Assembly (NCBI RefSeq): GCF_900187615.1
Contig: NZ_FYDO01000009.1
Location: forward strand, 1-32,298
Direction: 5' to 3'
Length of the DNA: 32,298 nucleotides
DNA from: Pseudomonas sp. Irchel s3f7
Lineage (GTDB): Bacteria; Pseudomonadota; Gammaproteobacteria; Pseudomonadales; Pseudomonadaceae
In this document: positions 1 through 9,174 of the stretch, piece after piece
Layout: each line of letters begins with the position of its first letter
Position numbering within the stretch: the first letter of the stretch is position 1
Notes under the pieces: model-generated
Seen by the model: the letters and a program-made list of their open reading frames with translations, nothing else
Told to the model about the DNA's origin: nothing
Database searches by the model: none
Program-made: the position numbers and the translations under genes

Positions 1-108
1 GCCCCCAAGCAGATCATCTGTGCGGCGATGCGCAAACTGCTGCATTTCGTTTACGGAGTGCTCAAGTCGGGCCAACCCTTTGACCCGAAACTTGCGCTTG
101 CTCGATGA
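1..108 (+). CDS. IS110-family transposase, C-terminal end (partial)
   Basis: The reading frame is open from the first base to a TGA at 106-108 and gives 35 residues. The segment MRKLLHFVYGVLKSGQPFDP matches the conserved C-terminal tail of IS110/IS116/IS902 transposases. Only the end of the gene is present because the window starts inside it, so intactness cannot be judged. A REP hairpin begins 48 bases after the stop; some Pseudomonas IS110 elements are known to target REP sequences, so the neighbourhood fits. Family assignment is good; the specific element is not identified. Confidence 0.75.
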   Translation, partial: APKQIICAAMRKLLHFVYGVLKSGQPFDPKLALAR

Positions 109-155
109 GAAGCAAGACGGTATCTACAGGGACCTCTAGCGAACACAAAACCACT

Positions 156-196
156 GTAGGAGCTAGCTTGCTAGCGATGGCGGCCTCACGGCCGCC
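156..196 (+). repeat. REP element plus adjacent GC hairpin
   Basis: A REP begins at the GTAG of 156. Its stem is GCTAGC-TT-GCTAGC, a paired variant of the GCCGGC/GCTGGC stem seen elsewhere in the window. It is followed by a perfect hairpin GGCGGCC-TCAC-GGCCGCC at 179-196. The site lies between two convergent genes and could block read-through in both directions. No T-tract follows, so a classical intrinsic terminator is not shown. Confidence 0.7.
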
Positions 197-205
197 ACAA
201 ATCCC

Positions 206-835
206 TCAATGCCGCACCGGCTCATCCACCGGCAAATGCAGCACTTCGCGCACCAGCATGGCGATGCTGCTCACGCCCATCTTTTCCTTGATCTTGGTGC
301 GATGCACGTCAACGGTCTTCACGCTGATGTTCAGCTCGCGGGCAATCACCTTGCTCGCCTTGCCATCGATCACCAGCATCAACACTTCACGCTCACGGCT
401 GGTCAATAGCGCCAGCTTGCCTTGCAGGTTCTGACGCTGTTGCTGATCCGCCTGGGCGTGCACGGCGGTCTTCAGCGCGGCCTGGATGCGGTCGATCATC
501 TGCTGCGGGTTGTAGGGCTTCTCGACGAAATCCAGCGCGCCGTTTTTCATCGCCGCGACCGACATCGGAATGTCGCCATGGGCAGACACGAAAATGGTCG
601 GCAAGGTGCTGCCGCGCTGGTTGAGGATTTCCTGCAACTGAAAGCCGCTGGTTTCCGGCATGCGCACGTCGAGCACCAGGCAGGCGGGCTGCTTGGGGTC
701 GTATTGGCTGAGGAACTCTTCGGCGCCGGCAAAGCATTGCGCCTGCACACTGACAGACTCCAGCAACCACGCCAGGGAAGTGCGCAGGTCTTTGTCGTCG
801 TCAACGATATAAACAATCGGTTTACGGGTTTCCAT
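206..835 (-). CDS. FixJ/NarL-type response regulator (REC + LuxR HTH)
   Basis: 209-residue two-component response regulator. The N-terminal receiver has the acidic pair in VDDDKD (D12, D13), phospho-acceptor D56 in VLDVRMP, switch Ser84 and Lys106 in VEKPY. A LuxR-type helix-turn-helix covers about residues 144-195 (LTSREREVLMLV, then VKTVDVHR). No AAA+ domain is present, so it is not a sigma-54 activator. The ATG at 835 is preferred over an in-frame ATG at 895, because METRKPIVYIVDDD is the usual start of such proteins and the longer form would cover an inverted repeat at 872-887. No sensor kinase is in the window, so its signal and targets are unknown. It is divergent from the flavin reductase gene. 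Confidence 0.9.
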   Translation of the reverse strand: METRKPIVYIVDDDKDLRTSLAWLLESVSVQAQCFAGAEEFLSQYDPKQPACLVLDVRMPETSGFQLQEILNQRGSTLPTIFVSAHGDIPMSVAAMKNGALDFVEKPYNPQQMIDRIQAALKTAVHAQADQQQRQNLQGKLALLTSREREVLMLVIDGKASKVIARELNISVKTVDVHRTKIKEKMGVSSIAMLVREVLHLPVDEPVRH

Positions 836-871
836 CGGGGCTGCCACGTATGTTTTTCTAATTATTGTTTT

Positions 872-887
872 CGCACGCGAGCGTGCG
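872..887. promoter_or_regulatory. 7-bp inverted repeat (candidate operator)
   Basis: CGCACGC-GA-GCGTGCG is a perfect inverted repeat 37 bases upstream of the response regulator ATG, in the divergent intergenic region. It could be an operator or a leader hairpin; nothing in the sequence identifies the binding protein. Confidence 0.35.
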
Positions 888-963
888 GCACGCATTGGCT
901 CAACTTTCTGTAGCCAGTCTGCAGAATACCCACTGTGGCCGGCCCTTGCGATAAAGAAACCAC

Positions 964-975
964 CTAGTCGACTAG
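964..975. promoter_or_regulatory. 12-bp perfect palindrome (candidate operator)
   Basis: CTAGTCGACTAG is self-complementary over all 12 bases. It sits in the 260-base divergent region between the response regulator (835) and the flavin reductase (1096). LuxR-type regulators commonly bind such dyads, and the neighbouring regulator is an obvious candidate, but this is inference. Confidence 0.35.
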
Positions 976-1095
976 CGGAAACCCAACCTCACCATGGGGA
1001 TCGTCAGAATAGTTGCGCCGCGTCCGCAGCCTTAGTCTTGTTCCATCACCTACGGGCCGCAAGACAGCGGTCCTCCTGAAGGAAGGGGCATCGAC

Positions 1096-1608
1096 ATGGC
1101 CGACCTGAGCCAGCAGCAAATCGACTTTCGCAACGCCATGGCGCAGCTGCCTGCTGCGGTGAACATCATCACCACCAACGGCCCTGGCGGTCGTTGCGGC
1201 ATCACCGCCAGCGCCGTGTGCTCGGTGACCGACTCGCCGCCCACCGTGCTGGTGTGCGTCAACCGCAACAGCGCCACCCACGACGTGTTCCGCACCAACG
1301 GCCACCTGTGCATCAACGTGCTGTGTGGCGAGCAGGAAGAGCTGGCGCGTCATTTCGCCGGCATGACCAAAGTGCCGATGGACGAACGCTTCGCCTGGGA
1401 CCTGTGGGACGACGGCGCCGCCGATGTGCCGGTGCTGCGTGATGCTCTGGTGCAGCTCGAAGGGCGGATCAGCGAGTGCAAGGAAGTGGGTTCGCATTCG
1501 GTGATGTTCGTGGAACTGACGAAAGTGGGCGTGCGCGAACCGCGTGACAGCCTGGTGTATTTCAACCGGTTGTTTCATCGCGTTGAGCATGCCGGAGCAC
1601 ATTGCTGA
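1096..1608 (+). CDS. HpaC/DszD-type flavin reductase
   Basis: 170-residue flavin reductase-like domain protein. The segments NAMAQLPAAVNIITTNGPGG, GRCGITASAVCSVTDSPPT and ARHFAGMTKVPM are very close to those I recall for Pseudomonas HpaC, the NAD(P)H:flavin oxidoreductase partner of 4-hydroxyphenylacetate 3-monooxygenase. DszD, the FMN reductase of dibenzothiophene desulfurisation, belongs to the same superfamily. A good ribosome site (GGAAGG, 1081-1086) lies nine bases before the ATG. No hpaB oxygenase is adjacent. In this window the only visible consumers of reduced flavin are the FMN-dependent monooxygenases at 13988, 19555 and 24486, so service to them is a plausible inference. It is in its own transcription unit. 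Confidence 0.85.
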   Translation: MADLSQQQIDFRNAMAQLPAAVNIITTNGPGGRCGITASAVCSVTDSPPTVLVCVNRNSATHDVFRTNGHLCINVLCGEQEELARHFAGMTKVPMDERFAWDLWDDGAADVPVLRDALVQLEGRISECKEVGSHSVMFVELTKVGVREPRDSLVYFNRLFHRVEHAGAHC

Positions 1609-1635
1609 ACCCGGCAGCCTCCAGCGCTTGAAACC

Positions 1636-1735
1636 GCCATCGCCGGCAAGCCGGCTCCTGCAAGGGATGTGTGGATGGCGGAGGACGGGTACACACCGAA
1701 TCCTGTGGAAGCTGGCTTGCCGGCGATGAGGCCCT
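1636..1735. repeat. REP pair (BIME)
   Basis: An inverted REP (GCCGGCAAGCCGGCTCCTGC, 1643-1662) and a forward REP (AAGCTGGCTTGCCGGCGATG, about 1709-1728) face each other between the convergent flavin reductase and exbD genes. Confidence 0.75.
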
Positions 1736-1748
1736 TGGCCGCGGTCAG

Positions 1749-2150
1749 TTACTTTGCGGTGATTACCGACAACTTGGTGATGCCCGCGCGTTCGATGGAC
1801 GCCATCGCCCGTGCGACTTCGCCATAGTTCACCCCGTTGTCAGCCTGCAACTGCACGCGGACCTCGGCGTCTTTGGCCTTGGCGGCCTTGAGGCTGGTCT
1901 CAAGCAGGTCAGGCTGCACTTCGTCCTTGTTGATGAACAACTTGCCTTTGTCATCGATGCTCACCACCAACGGGTCCTTTTGCTCGACCGGCGCCACCGA
2001 CTCGGTTTTCGGCAGGTTGATCGGTATCGCATTGGTCAGCAGTGGCGCGGTGACAATGAACACAACCAGCAGCACCAACATCACGTCCACCAGCGGCGTG
2101 ACGTTGATTTCGCTGAGCACCTCGTCATTGTCCTGGGTAGAAAACGCCAT
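1749..2150 (-). CDS. exbD: ExbD biopolymer transport protein
   Basis: 133-residue inner-membrane protein of the TonB energy-transducing complex. The N-terminal EINVTPLVDVMLVLLVVFIV is the single membrane segment; Asp22 in it is the conserved proton-pathway aspartate. The rest is the periplasmic ExbD/TolR domain. The start at 2150 is set by a perfect AAGGAGG in front; upstream in-frame codons would overlap exbB. Only one base separates the exbB stop from this ATG, so translation is probably coupled. Third gene of tonB-exbB-exbD. Confidence 0.93.
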   Translation of the reverse strand: MAFSTQDNDEVLSEINVTPLVDVMLVLLVVFIVTAPLLTNAIPINLPKTESVAPVEQKDPLVVSIDDKGKLFINKDEVQPDLLETSLKAAKAKDAEVRVQLQADNGVNYGEVARAMASIERAGITKLSVITAK

Positions 2151-2151
2151 C

Positions 2152-2874
2152 TCAGGATGCCTCCTTGACTTTCTGACCAGCATTGCTGGCACCGGACTTG
2201 CCCGCCACAGGGCTTAGCAACACGCGAAAGGCGTGTTTCTGCGCCAGGCTATAGAAGTCATGGGCGAAGTCGTCCAGGTCCGCCGCCGCCAACTTCAGGC
2301 GACGCAAAAAGTAGTTGTAGACCAGCACGGCCGGTACGGCGACGGCGATCCCCACGCCGGTCGCGACCAGCGCGGCGCCGATCGGGCCGGCCACCGTTTC
2401 GAGGCTGGCCGAGCCCGCGGCACTGATGCCTTTCAACGCCGACATGATTCCCCAAACGGTGCCGAACAGGCCGATAAAGGGCGAGGTGCTGCCGATGCTG
2501 GCGAGAATGGCCAGCCCGGTTTCCAGTGAGCGCCGCTCGCGCACGATCTGCTGGCGCAAGGCGCGCTCAAGGCGGTCCTGATGATTGATCGACTGGCTCA
2601 GATCGGCGCCTGGGCTGTCGCTGAACTGGATGGCGTTGTAGCCGGCCAAGGCCACGCGGGCCGCCGAGCCGGGCAGGTTGTTGGCGTACTCGGCTGCCGA
2701 CTCGAGGCTCGAGGCCGCCCAGAATTGCTTGTGGAATTTTCGATCCTGGGCCTTCAGGCGCACAAACTGCAGCCCTTTGAGCAACGCAAGGCCCCAAGTG
2801 GCGATGGAGAAGAGGATCAACAGCCAGATCACGGCGTGTTCGATAGATTCAAAAGGCGAGCTGAGCAGGTTCAT
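2152..2874 (-). CDS. exbB: ExbB/TolQ-type proton channel protein
   Basis: 240-residue inner-membrane MotA/TolQ/ExbB family protein. Three membrane segments are visible: about residues 14-34, 118-150 (LAILASIGSTSPFIGLFGTV is the family signature) and 158-185. With ExbD it converts the proton gradient into movement of TonB. It lies between tonB and exbD in the same orientation, as expected for a co-transcribed energising unit serving the two nearby TonB-dependent receptors. Confidence 0.93.
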   Translation of the reverse strand: MNLLSSPFESIEHAVIWLLILFSIATWGLALLKGLQFVRLKAQDRKFHKQFWAASSLESAAEYANNLPGSAARVALAGYNAIQFSDSPGADLSQSINHQDRLERALRQQIVRERRSLETGLAILASIGSTSPFIGLFGTVWGIMSALKGISAAGSASLETVAGPIGAALVATGVGIAVAVPAVLVYNYFLRRLKLAAADLDDFAHDFYSLAQKHAFRVLLSPVAGKSGASNAGQKVKEAS

Positions 2875-2960
2875 GGTCGGTGTTCTCTGATATCGGTTGC
2901 TTGAGTGGCGGTGCTCCTTTTGTGGGGTGGCCCGCGGCTGCCTGGGTGTTCAGGGGGGTG

Positions 2961-3773
2961 CTACTTGATCTTGAAGTCGATGGGCACGCTGACCCAACCG
3001 TCCTGGGCGACGTCGCCTTGTTTGGCCGGCACAAAACTCCAGCGCTTCACGGCGGCCAGTGCGGCGGTGTCGAGCGAGTCGCGGCCACTGCTTTTCTGCA
3101 GCTGGATTTCACCGGGCTTGCCGCTGGACAACACATGCACACGCAACACCACCGTGCCTTCCCAACCGCGACGCATTGCCTGCGATGGATATTCCGGTGC
3201 CGGGTTGTGCAGGTAACCGGCGTTGGCCGACGCCGGGGTGACGGGCTGTGGTGCAGGCGGCGCCGCGGGTGCGGGCACTGCGGCCACCGGTGGTGGTGCA
3301 ACAGGCGCGGGAGGCTGCGGCGTGACGGGTTTGGCAACCGGCTTGGGCGCGGGCTTGACCACAGGCTTGGGCTTGGGGATCGGCTTGGGCGGTGGCGGTT
3401 TGAAGGCCAGTTCATCTTCCACCGGCGGTGGTGGCTCGACCACCGGTAGCGGTGCCGGCTGGGGGGGTGGCGGTTGCACCACGGGCGGTGCCGGTTTCGA
3501 AAATTCAATGGTCATCGGCGGTATTTCCGGTGGCACCACCGGCAGGACCAGCGGCGGCGCCTGGTTGACCCAGACAATCACCGCGCCATGCAGCACCAGC
3601 GCCAGCGCCCCCAACAGGACCGCTTCCCGACGACGCAACACGCGTTTCGGGGCGCGTTGCAGGCGTGACAGTGCCAGGGGCTCGCGAAATACCCGGCCAA
3701 GGTTCAGCAGTTCACCCAGGGCCGGACCCTGGAATACCTGCGGCAGACTGGCGGGGCTTTGGACATTGCCCAT
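2961..3773 (-). CDS. tonB: TonB energy transducer
   Basis: 270 residues. A cytoplasmic N-terminal extension of about 50 residues is followed by one membrane anchor (about 51-69, AVLLGALALVLHGAVIVWV). Next comes a long periplasmic Pro/Lys spacer (for example PKPIPKPKPVVKPAPKPVAK) and the TonB C-terminal domain with YPSQAMRRGWEGTVVLRVHV and AALAAVKRWSFVPAK. The ATG at 3773 is chosen because AGGAG stands seven bases before it; a start six codons earlier has no such site. It probably serves TonB-dependent uptake through the receptors at 6395 and 9175. The gene follows the ABC ATPase by 57 bases. Confidence 0.92.
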   Translation of the reverse strand: MGNVQSPASLPQVFQGPALGELLNLGRVFREPLALSRLQRAPKRVLRRREAVLLGALALVLHGAVIVWVNQAPPLVLPVVPPEIPPMTIEFSKPAPPVVQPPPPQPAPLPVVEPPPPVEDELAFKPPPPKPIPKPKPVVKPAPKPVAKPVTPQPPAPVAPPPVAAVPAPAAPPAPQPVTPASANAGYLHNPAPEYPSQAMRRGWEGTVVLRVHVLSSGKPGEIQLQKSSGRDSLDTAALAAVKRWSFVPAKQGDVAQDGWVSVPIDFKIK

Positions 3774-3810
3774 GTGTTTACTCCTGTGCATCTTCAGTAT
3801 TTTCCATGCT

Positions 3811-3830
3811 GCAACGGACCGGTCCGGTGC
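3811..3830. promoter_or_regulatory. Palindrome between ABC ATPase and tonB
   Basis: CGGACCGGTCCG (3815-3826) is a perfect 12-bp palindrome, extended to 20 bp with one mismatched pair. It fills much of the 57-base gap before tonB. It could be an operator or an mRNA processing/attenuation hairpin within the operon. No T-tract follows. Confidence 0.3.
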
Positions 3831-4625
3831 TTAATGCCCCACCAGTTCTTCCAGCAGTTGTTCCTTGTAGCCTTGCAGCACAGTTGAAGCGCGATCCCGC
3901 GGATGGGGCAGGTCAACCCTGATTTCGTGCTTGATCCGTCCCGGGTGGGCGTCCATGACGATCACCCGGTCACCCAGGTACAGCGCTTCTTCGATGTCGT
4001 GGGTGACCATGATCACGGTGCAGCGTTGCTGCACCCAGATGCGTTGCAACTCGTGTTGCAGGCGTATCCGGGTCAACGCATCGAGCGCGCCGAGCGGTTC
4101 GTCGAGCAGCAATACTTTCGGTTTGTTGATCAGCGCGCGGGCAATGGCTGCGCGTTGCGCCATGCCGCCGGAGAGCTGGTGCGGGTAGGCGTTTTCAAAG
4201 CCTTCCAGATTCACCAGCGCAATGTGTTCCGCCACCAACCGGTTTTTTTCCGCAGGCGACAGCGGATGGTTTTTCAACGCCAGGGCGATGTTCTGGCTCA
4301 GGGTCATCCACGGAAACAAGCGGTGATCCTGAAACACGATGCCACGCTCCAGGCTGGTGGCCACGACCCGTTTGCCGTCGAGCAGCATGTCGCCTGCATA
4401 GTCGGCTTCTAGCCCGACGATCAGACGCAGCAGGGTGGATTTGCCGCAACCGCTGGCGCCGACGATGCTGACGAACTCGCCGGGACGCACGTCGAGGTTG
4501 ATGTTTTCAAGCACCGGCAGAGGCTTGCCTTCGATCCGGTAAGCCTTGCTCAGGCCGCGGATCTGCAGCGCACCGGACTGCAAGGAAGTGCTGTGTAGCG
4601 GGGCATGGCGGGCAATAGCGTTCAT
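3831..4625 (-). CDS. SsuB/TauB-like ABC importer ATPase
   Basis: 264-residue ATPase of the nitrate/sulfonate/taurine importer class. Walker A is GASGCGKSTLL, signature LSGGMAQRAAIARAL, Walker B VLLLDEPLGALDAL and H-loop VTHDIEEAL. The frame stays open far upstream, but the start at 4625 follows an AAAGG site and is 11 bases downstream of the permease stop. It would energise the two permeases at 4637 and 5408. The substrate is inferred to be an organosulfur compound from family and context; ssuB, tauB and atsC cannot be separated from sequence alone. Confidence 0.9.
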   Translation of the reverse strand: MNAIARHAPLHSTSLQSGALQIRGLSKAYRIEGKPLPVLENINLDVRPGEFVSIVGASGCGKSTLLRLIVGLEADYAGDMLLDGKRVVATSLERGIVFQDHRLFPWMTLSQNIALALKNHPLSPAEKNRLVAEHIALVNLEGFENAYPHQLSGGMAQRAAIARALINKPKVLLLDEPLGALDALTRIRLQHELQRIWVQQRCTVIMVTHDIEEALYLGDRVIVMDAHPGRIKHEIRVDLPHPRDRASTVLQGYKEQLLEELVGH

Positions 4626-4636
4626 GGAGTGGCCTT

Positions 4637-5398
4637 TCAACGAATGTTGCGCCAGCGCAGCAATTGGCGGCTCAGGAGGGTGAATAGCAGGGTCATCAGG
4701 TAACCACACAGCCCGATGCACAACACGCTGAGGACAATGACTTCCATGCGTGAGCCGGCTTCTGCGTTCATCATCAGGTTGCCCAGGCCAGCGCCGGAGG
4801 ACAGGAACAATTCGCTGCCCACGGCGGTGACCCAGGCAAACGCAAGGGCTTGCAGTACACCGGTGGCAATGCTTGGCAGCGCTGCGGGCAACAGCACATG
4901 ACGCAAGCGTTGCCAGCGGGTCAGCACCAGCACCTGACCGACTTCGCGGTATCGCACCTCGACATGGCTGAAGCCCTGATAGGTGTTGAGGACCATGGGG
5001 TAGAACGCGGCAAGACTGACGATCAACACCTTGGAGAACTCGCCGTTGCCGAACCACATGGCGATCAGCGGAATCCAGCCGAGCATCGGCACCTGTCGGA
5101 TTGAATGGAACAATGGCCCGATCAACCGATTGGCCACTGCTGACAGCGCCATCAGCACCCCCAGCAACACGCCGAAGAAGATGCCCAGGGCCAGACCGGT
5201 GCTGGTGCGAGCCAGGCTGGCCAACAGATTGACCAACAACTCGCCATTGGCCAGCAGTTCGATCAAGGCCGAGCCAATGCCTGACAACGGGACAAAGGCG
5301 TAAGCCCCGGCGGCGCCCTGGCGTGACAGATACTCCCAGGCGCCGATCAACAACAGGGGCAGCAGCAAGCCGCGGGAATTGGCAAGTAGTCGAGACAT
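4637..5398 (-). CDS. SsuC/TauC-like ABC permease
   Basis: 253-residue hydrophobic protein of the binding-protein-dependent permease family. The cytoplasmic EAA-type coupling loop is about EVGQVLVLTRWQRLRHVLLP followed by AALPSIATG. Alternating membrane segments are seen throughout, for example LALGIFFGVLLGVLMALSAV. It lies between a second permease (5408) and the ATPase (4625), suggesting a heterodimeric membrane channel. No binding protein is encoded in this transcription unit. Confidence 0.9.
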   Translation of the reverse strand: MSRLLANSRGLLLPLLLIGAWEYLSRQGAAGAYAFVPLSGIGSALIELLANGELLVNLLASLARTSTGLALGIFFGVLLGVLMALSAVANRLIGPLFHSIRQVPMLGWIPLIAMWFGNGEFSKVLIVSLAAFYPMVLNTYQGFSHVEVRYREVGQVLVLTRWQRLRHVLLPAALPSIATGVLQALAFAWVTAVGSELFLSSGAGLGNLMMNAEAGSRMEVIVLSVLCIGLCGYLMTLLFTLLSRQLLRWRNIR

Positions 5399-5407
5399 CA
5401 GCGGCTC

Positions 5408-6169
5408 CTAGCGAGTCTGCCAGCGGAACATCCGCTGTTCGAGTTGACGAAAACTGAAGTCGAGTACGAAGCCGATCACACCCGTGACGACCACACCGAC
5501 CATCACCACATCGATGCGTAGCATTTGCCGGCTCATTTCAATCATCTGCCCCAGGCCACTGTCGGCGGCGAGCAACTCGGTGGCCACCAACACCACCCAG
5601 GCACGGGTGAGGCTGATACGGAATCCGGTGATGATCGGTGGCGCGGCGGCAGGCAAGGCAATCTCGCGGACGAACGTCGGCCAGCGCAGTCGATACACGT
5701 CAGCCACCTCGAAGTAGCTGCGCGGAATGGCTTTGACGCCTTCGCTGGCAGCCAGTGCCACCGGGAAGAAGGCGGTTTTGGCGACGATGATGATCTTGAA
5801 GGTTTCATCGATACCGAACAGCAGCACGAACATTGGGATCAAGGCGATGCTGGGAATCTGGCGCAGGGTATGGAACAACGGCGAGCAGTAGTTCTCGACG
5901 TTTTTCGAGAGGGCCATCAGCACCCCGAAAGCCAGGCCTGACAACGAGCCGATAGCGAATCCCAGTCCAAGGCGCGACAGGCTGTTGAGCAGGTGTTCGA
6001 GCAACTCGCCACTGACCGACAGGTCTTTGAAGGTTTGCCATACCTGTGCAGGAGGGACCAGCAGGTTGCGCGGGAAAATTCCGGCCTCGGCCACCACTGC
6101 CCACAGCAACAGCAGAGCAGCAGGGGAGATGAGCCAGGTCAGGGAGGACAACAGACGTTGGGTACGCAT
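5408..6169 (-). CDS. SsuC/TauC-like ABC permease, first gene of operon
   Basis: 253-residue permease of the same family as its neighbour, with the coupling loop EVADVYRLRWPTFVREIALP and downstream AAAPPIITG. The paired equal-length permeases look like a diverged duplication. This is the promoter-proximal gene of a run of six minus-strand genes ending with exbD. A sigma-54 promoter lies 37 bases upstream of its ATG. Confidence 0.9.
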   Translation of the reverse strand: MRTQRLLSSLTWLISPAALLLLWAVVAEAGIFPRNLLVPPAQVWQTFKDLSVSGELLEHLLNSLSRLGLGFAIGSLSGLAFGVLMALSKNVENYCSPLFHTLRQIPSIALIPMFVLLFGIDETFKIIIVAKTAFFPVALAASEGVKAIPRSYFEVADVYRLRWPTFVREIALPAAAPPIITGFRISLTRAWVVLVATELLAADSGLGQMIEMSRQMLRIDVVMVGVVVTGVIGFVLDFSFRQLEQRMFRWQTR

Positions 6170-6205
6170 GGCAGGTCTTATTTCGGCGAAGTACCGAAGG
6201 GGTAT

Positions 6206-6221
6206 CGCAAGAGCTGTGCCA
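6206..6221 (-). promoter_or_regulatory. Sigma-54 promoter of the permease-ATPase-tonB-exbBD operon
   Basis: On the minus strand TGGCACAGCTCTTGCG matches the -24/-12 consensus TGGCACG-N4-TTGCA, with the required ten bases between GG and GC. It is 37 bases upstream of the permease ATG. Confidence 0.8.
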
Positions 6222-6248
6222 GCCGCGACGGGTCAGGCAATACATCCT

Positions 6249-6337
6249 TGCAGGAGCCGGCTTGCTGGCGATAGCTGCGGTGCAAACACCACAAATCGTG
6301 CGGTCCGCCATCGCCAGCAAGCCGGCTCCTACAATGG
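6249..6337. repeat. REP pair (BIME)
   Basis: A forward REP (GGAGCCGGCTTGCTGGCGAT, from about 6252) and an inverted REP (ATCGCCAGCAAGCCGGCTCC, from about 6310) lie between the sigma-54 promoter and its candidate upstream activator site. Confidence 0.8.
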
Positions 6338-6359
6338 CAATGGTGCTTCATCAGCAGTC

Positions 6360-6376
6360 GTTGCTGCCCCAGCAAC
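6360..6376. promoter_or_regulatory. Candidate activator-binding inverted repeat
   Basis: GTTGCTG-CCC-CAGCAAC is a perfect dyad with 7-bp arms, followed by CACCTCGC. It is centred about 160 bases upstream of the -12 element of the sigma-54 promoter at 6206-6221. Similar dyads accompany the other three sigma-54 promoters, which suggests an enhancer-binding protein site. Confidence 0.55.
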
Positions 6377-6394
6377 ACCTCGCCAGCAGTTTCG

Positions 6395-8857
<2,463 letters not shown>

Positions 8858-9174
8858 GGGTAAATTCCTTCCAGACGTATGAAGACCCCTTGTAGGCGCT
8901 GGCTTGCCAGCGATGGCGGCCGTCAGAGCGATGCAAGGTCTGTGGGCCTCATCGCCGGCAAGCCGGCTCCTACAGGGTTTTGTGTGGTTCCGGAGGACCG
9001 GAAATCGATTGTTTGAATGGATACCGGCGGCCCGGAAATCGATGGGTTTTGCGTGGATACCGGCGGCCCGGAAATCGACATGTTTTCTGTAGGAGCCGGC
9101 TTGCTGGCGATGGCGGCCTCCATGGCGATGCAAGGCTGGGGGCCTAATCGCCGGCAAGCCGGCTCCTACAGGGA
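8858..9174. repeat. Gene-free spacer with two REP pairs and a three-copy direct repeat
   Basis: REP pairs occupy about 8890-8977 and 9089-9174. Between them GGATACCGGCGGCCCGGAAA, followed by TCGA, occurs identically at 9019 and 9055 (36-base period). A diverged third copy starts at 8986. No gene is seen. The last REP ends directly at the stop codon of the next receptor gene. Confidence 0.75.

Noticed and set aside
206..835. Response regulator as activator of the sigma-54 promoters
   Set aside because: It is 209 residues with a LuxR-type HTH and has no AAA+ sigma-54 interaction domain.
936..950. Sigma-54-like sequence TGGCCGGCCCTTGCG upstream of the flavin reductase
   Set aside because: Only nine bases separate GG and GC, one short of the strict spacing, and the -24 element lacks the CAC core.
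4626..5057. N-terminal extension of the ABC ATPase into the upstream open frame
   Set aside because: The extension overlaps the permease gene in another frame and has no family similarity; the ATG at 4625 has a ribosome site and gives the normal family length.
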